The notes: generated from the letters alone by a model not told the origin. A stretch of DNA of 64,000 bases from Amphibalanus amphitrite (GCF_019059575.1 NW_024881626.1:953220-1017219); one strand, 5' to 3'; shown: positions 21,501 through 31,574, numbered from the stretch's first letter. Made by a program: numbers and translations.

Positions 21501-24500
21501 GCTGGTGCCTGTGAAATTTAAACTGGCGTGGGGTTGAAACATGCAGCGCGACACCGTTCGAATGGGGCTCTGCAGGGGTGTTGTGAGGCGGTTCTGTCTA
21601 TGCCGTGACGCTCGCGCCGCTCGGGCTGGGGCGGTGAGGCGGCGGCGGCCATGCCAGTTGGATGACGTCATCGCCCGATACGGCCGGACGGACGGACGGA
21701 CGGACGGCCGGACGGACGGACGGACGGACGGACGGACGGACGGACGGACGGACGGACGGACGGACGGACGGACGGACGGGCCCGGGTGAACCCCAGCATC
21801 TGGACGGCGTCCAATCGGCGATAATCTGACATCTCGATACTGCAGCCGCTGCTATGTGACGACACAAGAACAAGGTATTGGTGGAATGTTCTGCTAGTGT
21901 AAAAATACCGTCTCCGACTAAGCGAAGGTTTCGCCGGTGGCCCGGCTGTAGCCGCTGATTTGGAATTTCTGTTCATCTGCGGCGGTAGACCGCAGCCTGG
22001 CCGCTGACGGCATGTCGCGGTGTCGCTACTCTCTGCACTGTGGAAGGCTCGACACCGCTTCGACCGGCCAGACAGCTGCAGAAACAGGCTGGAGGCATTG
22101 TGGATACTGTGCCCTTTGTGTTCCCGATGCTGTAGCAATTTGCAAACATATTTTAAGAAAAATCGGAGGCATTCAGTCACACGGAGTCGTGCAAGAGAGA
22201 GTCACGTATGACCACCTGGTTATCATTTGAAGGTCCTTTTTAAAATAAACATGATGAGTTATTAGGTACCTATGTAGAGCCAAGGTTAGGTTCATAGAGA
22301 AGCTCTTGTCGTTCCCTTTGTCGCTGCTCCTCTGTAATGCCTAGCTTAGGATATGCCGATGACCAGGTGGGGCTGCACACTGCTCAGCCGTCTCCGGCCA
22401 GGGACTAGCGATGTGATTCCGCAAGCAGTTGAAAGCTCGATTGGAGTCCAGTCAGACGGGTGTTGGTATTTTAAACACTTTTTACGGCACCATTGGGCAT
22501 GAAAGGGTGACTAATGGAAAAGATGTCTTTCGGTACCAAGAAGCTCGGGAAAGCCTCGACTTTATATATGCACTGAACATAGTAAAAGGTGCGAGGGGAT
22601 TTTCACATCAGGACATGAAGCGAAACGTCTAAAAAAAGCGATATATTTATAGTTTAATCCCCGCTTTTTGTTCCTCGAATTGTAATTGGTGTTGTGGAGC
22701 GAGCCATATTTCATCGTTTCTTCTGTTGATTTTCCGGGAAAGTGTGTCGGGTAAATGGGTGCGAAGATGATATAGTTGTGCGTTGACGGTACGGTTCTCA
22801 GAAGCGCCAAGCAGCCCACGTTGTGCGTCAGATCGGGCGATATCCCTAGCCTTGAGCTCGAGTACATGTGAGCAATGAGCTCGGTAGGAAATGGCGTCCC
22901 GTTCAAGGATGTCACACACGCAAACTGCAGGATCGATGCATTGGAAAAATATTGTTAGCCTCATTTCCAGAAGTTAACGTTTTCGCGGCTTGTCCTGATT
23001 GCTCAGATTAGTAATAACCCAGCCAGTTTGGGCTTTCCTAGTTTTGTATGCATGCGGTTAACAAAACCAGAACTCTCAAGGGTTATGTGGTGTAAAGCCC
23101 CTTACCCCCCCCCCCCCCCCCCCCCCCCGCCCTGCGACAGTGCTCCGACGGCTCCATGACCGTCTAAAAGGCGACTGCCAGTGTCATCTCACCCTGCCCA
23201 ACAGTGCCGTGACCAGGCTGCCTGGGCCTCGTCCGCAGGAGCTAGTAATTCGCCAGGAGACGCCCAACCTGACATGAAGCCAGCCCTGTGACAGTACCCT
23301 TACTGTTCCATCCTTCTGTCACAGTAGCTGACTATTCGCCAGGAGATGGCCGTAACCCTCCTCCCCTGCTCAGCCCTGTGACAGTACCCTTACTGCTCCC
23401 CTTCTTCTGTCGCAGGAGCTGACGATTCGCCAGGAGATGGCCGTAACCCTCCTCCCCTGCTCAGCCCTGTGACAGTACCCTTACTGCTCCCCTTCTTCTG
23501 TCGCAGGAGCTGACGATTCGCCAGGAGATGGCCGTAACCCTCCTCCCCTGCTCAGCCCTGTGACAGTACCCTGACTGCTCCCATCCTTCTGTCGCAGGAG
23601 CTAACGATTCGCCAGGAGATGGCCGACCTGCGCGGCGAGTGCAAGGCGCACGGACACCTGGGCGCCGTGCACATGTCACTGGCCAACTACACAAACGCCA
23701 TCAAGTGCTACGAGGAGCAGCTGGACAGGTACGTGACTGCCGGCGGCCCGGCCGGCAGACATCTGCGACTGTCAGTGGGGTACATTAGATCAATGGAGCT
23801 GCCAATGCATGTTGTCTTCAATGGCCCCGTGTCGCTCCCGACAACAGGGAACTTTTTTTTCGGTTCACCCGACAACCACAAACAAGTGGGCATTACGACG
23901 GGATACAATCTATGCTGAGTGACCCACTCTACCATCTAACAAGCGAGTCTCCATGTTTTTAGCTTGCGAGCTACCTTGCATCGCATTCCAAAAGTTAGCT
24001 TTGAGTAAACTTTCGATTTTCCTCGCTGCGAGGTCTGTGAGTTCTGCGAGGTCTGCGAGTTTTCTTTGGAGTCTAATTTTGGCTCGTTGTGCTGGTATTG
24101 CGACCATATGTAATTTTCTGAAGGTTTACCGGCTTCACTGCATTCGTGGAGTTACCATAAGGGAACGGTCTAATCACTCATGAATTAGTATTACGCCCGC
24201 AACTCAAAACTCGTAAAATCGCAACCCGCATGCGAGGTCCAGTGTGGGGCGGCCTTAAGGGCATTGAGCAATGTCATTTTGTAGTGAACACTACATGTAG
24301 GAGGTGGGTATGCCTAATTGTTAAAAAGACACCCAGACTGATTGCATAATATGATGTCCTCTGACAGGGCGAAGGATCTCCGGGACGCCATTATGGAGGC
24401 CCAGGCGTTCGGCAACCTGGGTATCGCGCGACTCAACATGTCCCACTTCGAGGACGCCATCGGCTACTTTGAGCAGCAGCTGGCCACCCTGGAGCAGATC

Positions 24501-27500
24501 CCCACGGGCGCCGCCCTCATGGACAAGGCGCGCTCCTTCGGAAACCTGGGCGACTGCTACGACGCCATCGGCGACTACGAGGAGGCCATCAAGTGCCACG
24601 AGCAGTTCCTCAGCATCGCGCTGAAGCTGAAGTCGACCAAGGACCAGGAGCGGGCGTACCGTGGTCTGGGCGGCAGTCACAAGAGCCTCGGCAACCTCCA
24701 GCAGGCGCTGGTCTGCTACGAGAAGCGACTAGTCGTCTCGCACGAGGTGCACAACCCGCAGGCCAAGGCAAGCGCCTACGGGGAGCTCGGGGACATCCAC
24801 GGCAAACTGGGTAACTTCGAGCAGGCCATCTCGTGTCTCGATCATCAGCTCAACATCGCCAGGTGAGCAGACGGGTCGGGAGGGTTAACTGCGGTATTTG
24901 TGTACGGGACATGCACATATTCATTGTATGTTGGAGTGAACTATGATTATTTGCATTGAACATGGGTACTGGCATGTCTGCTTATACACACTTATGAAAC
25001 GTCGCTTGTTTGGAAGTTCATGGATTGTTTGGAAATGCAGAAAACCATATTCATTTTAGCAGTAAAAGTGCCCGCCCCTCTGCGCTCCCCAACTCTGTGC
25101 TGACCTTTTCTACCCCGCTCGCCGCTTCTCAGAGAGCTGGAGGACGCCGTGATGGAGGCCGAGGCCGCCAGCGGTCTGGGCTGCGTCCACCAGCAGATGG
25201 GCGACTTCCAGGCGGCGCTCGAGTTCCACCAGCTGGACGCGGCCATCTCGGGACGCTCGGGACACGCGGCCGGCCAGGCGCGGGCGCACGGTAACCTGGG
25301 CGCCGCGCACGAATCGCTCGGCAGTTTCGAGCAGGCCGTCACCCACCTGGAGCAGCAGCTGAGCGTAGCCGCCCAGATCAACGACAAGGCGGCCAAGACG
25401 GCGGCCTACGCCAGCCTGGGCCGCATTCACCACGCTCTGGGTAACACCACGCAGGCGATCGCCTACCTGCAGCAGGGTCTGCAGATCGCCGAGCAGCTGA
25501 GCCGGCGTGAGGAGGAGGCCCGCCTGCGACACCGGCTCGGCCTGGCGCTCTGGGGCCACGGCGACCTGTCTGGCGCGCAGACCCAGCTGGAGCGGGCCGC
25601 CTTCCTGCTGGAGGGTGTGCGCCGCGAGGCCCGCGGCACCAGCCAGCACCGACTGGGGCTGTACGATCTCCAGACGGCCGCCTTCCAGGCACTCCAGGTG
25701 GGTAAACAATCTGCGATCTCGTAAACATTTCCTAACTGTACGAATGTAGGATCAGGAATAAGTGATGTTTAGAGGGCATCGCTGAAATGCTTTTGATACG
25801 ACCTTGAACAGCTTTTTAGCAACTCGAAAATGCTACTTAAGGGTAATGGTAGCCCGCAGGTAAAATGTCAGCCATGCTATGACACATTTGTCGCTGTTTG
25901 ACGATGCCCTTGATTGCCTTCGCAGCGAGTACTGGTCTCCCTGGGCTGCCACGACGAGGCGCTGGTGGTTGCCGAGCGGAGTCGGACGCGGGCCTTCGCC
26001 GACCTGCTGCTGGAGCGCTCCAACAGCGGCTTCAGCAGCAGCCGCTTCACGCGCGTCGACGACAACACGCCCACCTCTGTGGAGCAGATCGTGGAGGCGG
26101 TCGGCCGCCAAAAGGCCACCGTTCTCTACTACAGCCTGGCGGCCGGCTTCCTCTACAGCTGGCTCATCGTGCCCGGCCGCGGCATCGTCAAGTTCCACCA
26201 GATCAACGTCAGTGAGACTGAGGCGCAGCGCGACGACGGCGGCACCTCTGCGGACAGCTCGGGCACCTCTGGCACGCTGCTCGAGTCCTACATCCGATCG
26301 GTGCGCGAGGCGCTGGGCGTCGAACTGCAGACGGCCGGCATGGCGAGATCGGAAGACACCGACGCGGGAGACATGTGGCAGCAGCACCTGGAGGAGCTCG
26401 GCGACCGGCTCAACCAGGAGGGCGACAAGACCGGCTTCCTGCGCATGGTCAACCGCAACCACGTGTGCAACTCGTCCAACTACAGCCTGAGCAGCATGTT
26501 CAGCGCCTTCTCGTGCAGCCTGGGCAGCGTCACGGGCTCGATGGCCAGCGGCTCCCAGAGTCGCGCTGGATCGGTCCGCTCGCGTCGCGCCGCCTGGCAG
26601 GGCCCGCAATGTCTGCGCTCTCTGTACGAGCTGCTGATCGCGCCCATGGAAGAGCACCTGCCGTCCAGCGCTTACCCGCGCGACCTGATGCTGGTGCTGG
26701 AGGGCGACCTGTACCTGGTGCCGTTCCCGGTACTCAAGGGTCCCGACAGCAGTGAGTTCCTCTGCGAGCGCTACAACCTTATCCTGGTGCCTTCCATCAG
26801 CACGCTGCGTACCAACGGGCGCTCGTCGCGCGCCGCCAAGACGAGCGGCGAGCATACCTCGGCGCTGGTGGTGGGCAACCCGCGCCTGCCGTCGGCGCTC
26901 AGCGAGCAGTGGGGATGGACCGACATCCCGTACGCCGAACAGGAGGCCAACATCGTGGCCGAGATGCTGCAGACGGAGCCGGTGACGGGCGCGGCCGCCT
27001 CCAAGGAGGCGCTCCTCCAGCAGCTGGCCCAGATGGAGTGCATCCACTTCGCCACGCACGTGTCGTGGAAGCTGTCGGCGGTGGTGCTATCGCCCGGCGA
27101 GTTCGTGGACGCGCGCCACTCGAAGCGGCCGCCGTCGCTGCACGGCTCTCAGGCGGACTCGCTGCAGGAGGACGACCAGTCGGAGGCGGCCTCCACCAGC
27201 GACCTGCCGCCGCTCTCCGAGTTCCTGCTCACCGCCGCCGACATCCTCAGCCTGAAGCTGACCGCCAAACTGGTGGTGGTGAGCTCGTGCCACACGCGCG
27301 ACCACCACGGCCGCGCCAGCTCGGACGGCGTGGTCGGTCTGACGCGCGCGCTGCTCGCCGCCGGGGCTCAGTGCGTGCTCGTCTCGCTGTGGCCGGTCAC
27401 AGACACTGCCGTCAAGATCCTCTACCGCACCTTCTACTCATCGCTGCTCCAGGTCAGTTACACTTTGTGTGCATTGATTACGGTGCAGACGTGGCTCGTA

Positions 27501-30500
27501 ACCCAAGTCTTTTCGTAGAGCCATGCTTATTGCCTTATTGAGTGGCATATTGAGCAACGCTTACGTTTTTGTTGTTAAGCGTTCATTGTAGTACGAAACA
27601 TTGTGAATGTTGTGGTAGCGTTCTGAAACAATGAAATTGGGACATGTGCCACAGTATGCTAATTGTCCTTTGTTTTACTCGGTTGCGTGTCAGTTCGCCA
27701 TTGAGACGTCTCTGACCTTTTCACCTTTTTCAGGGGGCCCGAGTCAGTCGCGCGCTTAACGACGCCATGCAGACTGTGCAGAACACGAAGCACTTCGCGC
27801 ACCCGGCCAACTGGGCGGGCTACCTGCTGGTGGGCACCGACGTCAAGCTCACCAACAAGGTGGCGCTGATGGGGCAGGCGCTGTGCGAGCTGCTGCAGCA
27901 GCCGGACAAGTGCCGCGACGCGCTGCGCGTCACACTCCACCTTATGGAGAAGTCGCTGCAGCGCATCCACCGCGGCCACAAGAACGCCATGTACACCACC
28001 CAGAAGTCGATCGAGAGCAAGGTGAACGGTCTGAGCGGCTGGAAGGAGCTGCTCATCTCGGTGGGCTTCCGGTTCGAGCCGGCCGCCAACGGGATCCCGA
28101 GCTCTGTGTTTTTCCCGCAGTCGGACCCGGGCCAGCGGCTGACCCAGTGCTCAGCCAGTCTGCAGGCGCTGCTCGGCCTGTCGCCCGCCTCTCTGTCGGC
28201 GCTGTGTAAGCTGCTGGCGCACCGCGACCAGGCCGAGGAGGTGATCGGCGTGATCCGCGGCCTGCTCGGCCAGCCGGCCGCCGCCGCAGACACCGACTCG
28301 GACACCATCGAGACCACCGTCAGCGTACGGCTGTGGAGGGTCAGCGGCTGCCACGAGCTGCTCGCCTCGCTCGGTGAGTAGGCGACACAGGCCCACAGCG
28401 GCATTCGTCTCTCAGTCTCGAGTATATGGAGTGTGCACTGTCAGCACACTGTCGCAAAAGAATCAAAGCCATTGAATGTCTGGCATGTGGTTCAATTGAC
28501 AACAGTATGTCTGATTTCTGTCGTACATTGTGCTGCATTGTTATTCAATTATCGAGGAATACTGGGCGCCCAGCCAGGCACCTGTTTCGGTGTACTGTAT
28601 TTTCCCTGTACCTGACGACTTATTGCATGCGTCGCTGCCACCGACGCTCAGCAAAGATTCGTGATTAAGTAGGCCATGCTATAGAAACAAAGTCGGAATT
28701 ACCGCCATAAACGCATGGTCTTGTTACTAACAGCAATGTACTTCTACAGGGTTTGATTTAATGGAAGTCGGAAGAGACGAAGTTCACCTCAGGACCGGCA
28801 AGAATGCCAACAAGCGCCATATCCAGTTCGCCCTACAGGCCCTGCTAGCTTTATTTGGTAAGCGTCTGAATAATGCATGGCAATAGCACGTGCATGACTC
28901 AGGAATCACGTGACTGCATCGATAAGGAAACATCTTTGCAGTAGTGCAAAACAATGTTGGTAACATGTCGTGTCCACATTTCAGTGGTAAAAGTCAATTT
29001 ATCATCGTGGTTGAAATGACACTTGTAACTTATGTTGGACTTTACGAAGATACGCCTATTTTGCTATTTTTCCGCTAGTATAAAGAATCAGCTTGTTGTT
29101 TTGCTCTGTTTTCCCAATTTTGGTGGCTAGCGATTCGATGTATCAAATCAGATCCATGGAATCGTGGTTCTTTGTCTTTGTGTAGGCCAGTTGGCAATGC
29201 TCCTGAATTGCTTTGTGTAACATTATACCTGACCAGGGCACTGCAAGCATTCGTATTTTGAGCTGTTCTCGCAAAGCAGCGAACAAGGGTTGTTCGTGTC
29301 CATTGTCATTCAACTGAGGCGTGGAATATGTGATTAGCATGCCATTCGCTGACTGGTGGCATATGGGTGCCTCAAGGTCGGAGCTCATGCCGGTATCGAA
29401 ATTGCACTGGCGATACTCGGCACAACTTGACCGTGGTTTACCAGATATAGTTCATCATAATGTCACCAGTGTAAAACAGTCGGCCTGATTTAGCACTTGA
29501 CTCTGTTTATTTCTCTACAGACACGCAAGAGGCACCGAAGAGTCTGGAGATTGAGTTCTCGTCGTCTGCCGACACAAGTGACGAGGAGAGCGACGACGAG
29601 CTGCCGCCGCCGCCGGCCGCCGACCCGTCCCCATTCGGCCCGGCGCCGCAGCGACCGCTCGTGCTCGGCTCGGGCGCGTTCAGCAGCTACGTGCGCCGCC
29701 GCGGCGAGCCAGACGGCGCGCGCAGCAGCACCCTCGACCACCCGCCGCACCCCAAGGGGCGCGAGAGTGACGCCGCGTTCACCCCCAGCCCGGTGGACGC
29801 CGTGCAGAAGGGGCTGCGGAGCGTGCGGAGCCAGCACCCCAGCCCGGCCGAGACGGGCTCGCCGCAGCCGAGCCCGCGGCTCAGTCTGACGCTGAGCCAC
29901 CAGAACAAGATCCGCTCGCTGTACAGCGGCGAGCGGCGGCCGGACAGTTCCAGCAGCGCCAGCAGTATGGCCGACTGGGAGAACGGACAGGCCACCACCC
30001 GGCGGCAGACGGTCGCCGCGCCGGCGCCGGCCGCGCCGCCGCCGCCGCCCCTCCTCAACCGCGCTGTGGCCGACGTCAGCGCCGGCCTGAACCGCGGCGC
30101 CCGGCTGCTCCAGAAGACGGGCTCGCACGCCAGCTCCGGGTTCGAGTCGCAGAGCTCCGACTCGGACCTGGGCCCACGGCGCGCGCCCGGCACCGTGCGG
30201 CCCGTGCGCAGCGTCTACAAGACAGCCGGCGCGTCCACCACGCTCAAGCTGAACCACGCGGCCGTTGGTGGGCAGCTGGACAAGCTGAGCGTGCGTACTG
30301 AGCTGCGGAGGCCGGCGCCCTCCAGCGCTGCCCCCGCGGCCGCCGGCGCCGCTGCTGCTGCGCCGACGGCGACGCAGCGCGCTAGGCGGGACCGCTCCAA
30401 CGAGCGGCAGCTGGCCGGCGGGCGGCAGCAGCGGCCGGCCGCCGGTCCCGTCGACGACCTGATGCGCGGCGCCGACGAGCTGGGCGGCGCAGGAAAGGGC

Positions 30501-31310
30501 CTCGGCCACAAGAGCATTCAGGACCACATCATCGCCACCCAGATGAGCCGTCTGCGAGAACTACCCATCACGGACGTCTACCACGAGCGCAGCATCGGCC
30601 TGGGCCTGGCGCCGCCGCTCTCCAAGCTGCTCATGTCGGCGCACGAGCGCGGAGTGGACGTGGACGCCGCCGGCGGCGCCTCGGACGAGTTCGGCGGCTT
30701 CGACAAGCTGTCCGTGTCGGGCGACAGTGTGGCCGCCGGCCCCACCAAGCCCGACTTCAAGCCAAAGGCGCCGCCCGTGCCGCCAAAGCGCGTCGGTCCC
30801 AAGCCGTGGTCGGGGCCGCACCCGCACCAGGGCTCGCTGCTCGAGCAGCTGGCGGCCGGCAGCTGCAAGTCGTCACCGTCTGGCAGCAGCGACCTCTCGC
30901 GGCGGGACGACGGCGACGGCCGCTCCATGACCGACTCCAACTACTCGAGCTACTCGCCGTCGCAGCCGCGTGGCGGCGAGCTCTCCTTCTACGCGGCCGC
31001 CGAGGTGCACCGCGACGCGGCCGCGCTCAGCCGCGTGGCCAGCAAGGAGCACCTGCTGGCGGCCGGCGCCGGCGGCGACGCGTTCGGCGTGTTTAACCCG
31101 TGCTTTGAGCCCGAGTCGCAGGGGATCTCTGTGAGCACGCGCCACCAAACGGACCAGATAGCCGAGTACATGGACCAGGTGCTGGGTGGCAAGGACGAGG
31201 CCGACCGGGCCAGGACACTGCGGCGGCCCGCCAAACTGGCCTGGGCCAAACAGAAGGCGGCTGGCCAGAAAGGTCTCACCCAGACGGGCCACCCGCCGGC
31301 CGAGTGCTAG
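9391..31310 (+). CDS. TTC28: TTC28-type TPR/CHAT protein, 12 exons, N-terminal exon outside window (gene-level entry)
   Basis: Joined exons: 9391-9538, 12301-12527, 13954-14158, 16058-17200, 17597-17829, 23598-23728, 24368-24862, 25133-25697, 25926-27452, 27734-28373, 28750-28857, 29521-31310. Every junction is GT-AG and all phases match, giving 2,403 codons and a TAG. Residues about 1-1050 are an unbroken series of roughly 40-residue LGN-like TPR repeats (AxGNLGxAY, then YxxAIxxHxxxLxIA). Residues about 1230-1600 form a CHAT domain; a low-complexity tail follows. Vertebrate TTC28 has the same order and nearly the same length (about 2,480) and is reported to act at the spindle midzone and midbody in cytokinesis. 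The first window exon (AYYRQGVALQ) matches the point about 130 residues into the vertebrate protein, so the start lies left of the window. Intron 1 is at least 9.4 kb. Confidence 0.95.
9539..12300 (+). other. TTC28 intron
   Basis: A 2.8-kb intron with GC-rich patches (about 9790-10260 and 10380-10720) separated by AT-rich sequence. No transposon or gene is recognised. Short ORFs in the GC patches have no recognisable content. Confidence 0.85.
12301..12527 (+). CDS. TTC28: TTC28 exon b
   Basis: Acceptor GTGACCAACAG, donor GACAAG|GTAGGT. Two bases complete the split codon from the previous exon and the exon ends in phase 0 (residues 50-125). It holds the conserved linker LEPTYRQLQAMRLDMSPFVV and ALKIGTCSLKLRGSVFSALS, almost residue-for-residue the family signature and the strongest single identifier of the gene. 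Confidence 0.96.
12528..13953 (+). other. TTC28 intron
   Basis: A 1.4-kb intron, AT-rich from about 12950 to 13900, without recognisable repeats or ORFs beyond chance. It ends in ATCTGTGCCGCAG. Confidence 0.85.
13954..14158 (+). CDS. TTC28: TTC28 exon c: first GNLG-type TPR repeats
   Basis: Residues 126-193 plus one base. It contains AISYMQQDLSVAKSLGDIAG, ECRAHGNLGSAYFSKGNF, then a second repeat beginning EALTSHRYQLVLAMK. Donor CTCG|GTACGT. A run of seven Ala (GCG/GCC codons) before LTSLG reflects the local GC bias. Confidence 0.95.
14159..16057 (+). other. TTC28 intron
   Basis: A 1.9-kb intron. GC-rich patches (about 14440-14720 and 15780-16050) flank an AT-richer middle. No gene or transposon is recognised. 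It ends in CCGTCCGCAG. Confidence 0.85.
16058..17200 (+). CDS. TTC28: TTC28 exon d: nine-plus consecutive TPR repeats
   Basis: The 1,143-base exon encodes residues 194-574 of the visible protein. Repeats of about 40 residues follow one another: GHVYTAISDYPNALASHKQC, then units opening EAREIGNVGAVYLAMGDF, EARAFSNLGSSHHYRRSF, EARAYAGLGHAARCLADY, EGRACSNLGIVYQLLGDH, GRAYGNIGNAYSSMGYY, HGNLAVAYQALGMHE, ALCNLGNCHSSRGEF and FLGYAHYCLANYSEA. The pattern matches the LGN/Pins-like array of TTC28. A 487-codon antisense ORF here is a by-product of the strong third-position GC bias. Donor CACG|GTAAGT. Confidence 0.97.
17201..17596 (+). other. TTC28 intron
   Basis: A 396-base intron, AT-rich, nothing recognised. 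It ends in TCCTTCGCCAG. Confidence 0.9.
17597..17829 (+). CDS. TTC28: TTC28 exon e
   Basis: Residues 575-652: FRALGNMGDALMKMAQFDEA, then a further repeat (ACAYGALGMAHRVLRQFDKA, LGFHTQ). Ends in phase 0 at CAG|GTGGGT. The phase-0 end matters because the next exon also starts in phase 0 and is preceded by duplicated acceptor sites. Confidence 0.95.
19072..19538. mobile_element. TTAA-flanked MITE, family A (copy 1)
   Basis: 467 bp bounded by inverted repeats AGGGACCCTCCCACCTT (left) and its complement (right), with TTAA immediately outside both ends (19068-19071, 19539-19542). TTAA target duplication is the piggyBac mark. A near-identical copy lies at 38615-39092; related longer copies lie at 55358-55854 and 32311-32941. 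There is no coding capacity. It sits in a TTC28 intron. Confidence 0.9.
20990..21290. repeat. GTCT/TCTG-rich simple-sequence region
   Basis: Runs of GTCTGTCTGTC with degenerate CAGTCTGTC and CGTCCGTC motifs over about 300 bases. Several chance ORFs cross it. Confidence 0.75.
21686..21779. repeat. (GGAC)n microsatellite, about 24 units
   Basis: A nearly perfect GGAC tandem array with one GGCC interruption near 21706. It encodes DGRT/PSVR ORFs by periodicity only. Confidence 0.95.
23105..23128. repeat. Poly-C tract
   Basis: An uninterrupted cytosine run of more than 20 bases in the intron just upstream of the duplicated-acceptor array. Its length in the assembly may be unreliable. Confidence 0.9.
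23232..23624 (+). repeat. 91-bp tandem repeat duplicating the 3' splice site and first 27 bases of TTC28 exon f
   Basis: Five copies of polypyrimidine tract + GTCGCAG + GAGCTGACGATTCGCCAGGA + GATGGCC. Exon-edge copies begin at 23239 (diverged), 23325 (acceptor CACAG, first codon TAG), 23416, 23507 and 23598 (the true exon). Spacings are 86, 91, 91 and 91. In copies 2-4 the 27 exonic bases run into GTAACC, where the true exon continues GACCTG. Each decoy is thus an acceptor plus 27 bases plus a GT. Confidence 0.95.
23598..23728 (+). CDS. TTC28: TTC28 exon f
   Basis: Residues 653-695: ELTIRQEMADLRGECKAHGH, LGAVHMSLANYTNAIKC, YEEQLD. Acceptor CTTCTGTCGCAG, donor GACAG|GTACGT (phase 2). This is the last of five tandem copies of its own 5' edge; only this copy continues into TPR sequence. 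Copies 3 and 4 carry the same acceptor and pyrimidine tract, so the choice among them cannot rest on the core acceptor alone. Confidence 0.93.
23729..24367 (+). other. TTC28 intron
   Basis: A 639-base intron, AT-rich, no feature recognised apart from a short GAGGTCTGCGAG repeat near 24030-24060. It ends in GATGTCCTCTGACAG. Confidence 0.88.
24368..24862 (+). CDS. TTC28: TTC28 exon g: TPR repeats
   Basis: Residues 696-860. Repeats open AQAFGNLGIARLNMSHFEDA, ARSFGNLGDCYDAIGDYEEA, RAYRGLGGSHKSLGNLQQA and ASAYGELGDIHGKLGNFEQA, ending LDHQLNIAR. The Arg at each end is a split codon (AG|G and AG|A), as expected from the phases. Confidence 0.96.
25133..25697 (+). CDS. TTC28: TTC28 exon h: final TPR repeats
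   Basis: Residues 861-1049. Contains SGLGCVHQQMGDFQAALEFH, AHGNLGAAHESLGSFEQAV, AYASLGRIHHALGNTTQAI and RLRHRLGLALWGHGDLSGA, then the linker YDLQTAAFQALQ. The acceptor CCGCTTCTCAG follows a short intron (24863-25132). Donor CTCCAG|GTGGGT. Confidence 0.96.
25926..27452 (+). CDS. TTC28: TTC28 exon i: linker and main part of CHAT domain
   Basis: Residues 1050-1558 of the visible protein. It opens RVLVSLGCHDEALVVAERSR, followed by FADLLLERS and VLYYSLAAGFLYSWLIVPGR. CHAT proper begins about LRSLYELLIAPMEEHLPSS. The caspase-like pair is present: His in IHFATH (codon 27057-27059, residue about 1427) and Cys in VVSSCHTRD (codon 27288-27290, residue about 1504), followed by GVVGLTRALLAAGAQCVLVS and LWPV. 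CHAT is a clan CD peptidase relative (separase/caspase type). As I remember it, human TTC28 has serine at the Cys position, so the retained Cys is notable. Acceptor TGCCTTCGCAG, donor CTCCAG|GTCAGT. Confidence 0.96.
27734..28373 (+). CDS. TTC28: TTC28 exon j: end of CHAT domain
   Basis: Residues 1559-1771. Starts GARVSRALNDAMQTVQNTKH, then HPANWAGYLLVGTDVKL, the usual end of a CHAT domain. Next comes a conserved TTC28-specific region: RDALRVTLHLMEKSLQRIHR, NAMYTTQKSIESKVNGLSGW, VFFPQSDPGQRLTQCSASLQ and WRVSGCHELLASL. Acceptor CCTTTTTCAG, donor CTCG|GTGAGT. The preceding intron (27453-27733) is plain. Confidence 0.96.
28374..28749 (+). other. TTC28 intron
   Basis: A 376-base intron, nothing recognised. 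It ends in TACTTCTACAG. Confidence 0.9.
28750..28857 (+). CDS. TTC28: TTC28 exon k
   Basis: A 108-base exon encoding FDLMEVGRDEVHLRTGKNAN and KRHIQFALQALLALF (residues 1772-1807), a block conserved in the family just after the CHAT-adjacent region. The split Gly codon joins it to the preceding exon. Donor TTTG|GTAAGC. Confidence 0.94.
28858..29520 (+). other. TTC28 intron
   Basis: A 663-base AT-rich intron. A short minus-strand ORF (29143-29388) has no recognisable content. It ends in TATTTCTCTACAG. Confidence 0.88.
29521..31310 (+). CDS. TTC28: TTC28 last exon: disordered C-terminal tail
   Basis: Residues 1808-2403 and TAG at 31308-31310. Low-complexity, rich in Ala, Pro, Ser, Gly and Arg, with an acidic patch (DTSDEESDDE) at its start and a possible SH3-binding stretch FKPKAPPVPPKRVGPKPW near the middle. 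It ends with the charged segment QIAEYMDQVLGGKDEADRAR. The tail is longer and more GC-driven than the vertebrate equivalent and is not obviously conserved in sequence. Two long antisense ORFs here are shadows. Confidence 0.92.
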
Positions 31311-31574
31311 CTGCCGTCGTGACATGTGCCTTGTGTGACGCTCGTTCGATGTTATATTCATGTGAGCTCAAGTGCCTATGCGATGTTTCTCGCGTGCGAT
31401 ATTTTATTTTGTTGTGATGAGTGTACGAAATATCGAGTTGCCAAATGCGTGGCTGGTCACCACCGTACTCACTTCATGCCCGCTGTTTGTGTCGTGATAT
31501 GTACGGCGGTTGTGCTGCCATCTATATGTTGAGATTGCTAACTTGCTGTATGATGTACAAATTCATGCCTGCCC

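Larger units (their letters stand above)
17830..23231 (+). other. TTC28 intron e-f, largest intron wholly inside the window
   Basis: About 5.8 kb including the duplicated-acceptor array at its end. Contents: a GC-rich block (18500-19060), a TTAA-flanked element (19072-19538), a TCTG/GTCT-rich stretch (20990-21290), a (GGAC)n array (21686-21779), and a 22-25-base C run near 23105-23128. A minus-strand open stretch at 22647-22964 looks protein-like in composition but matches nothing I recognise. Confidence 0.8.
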
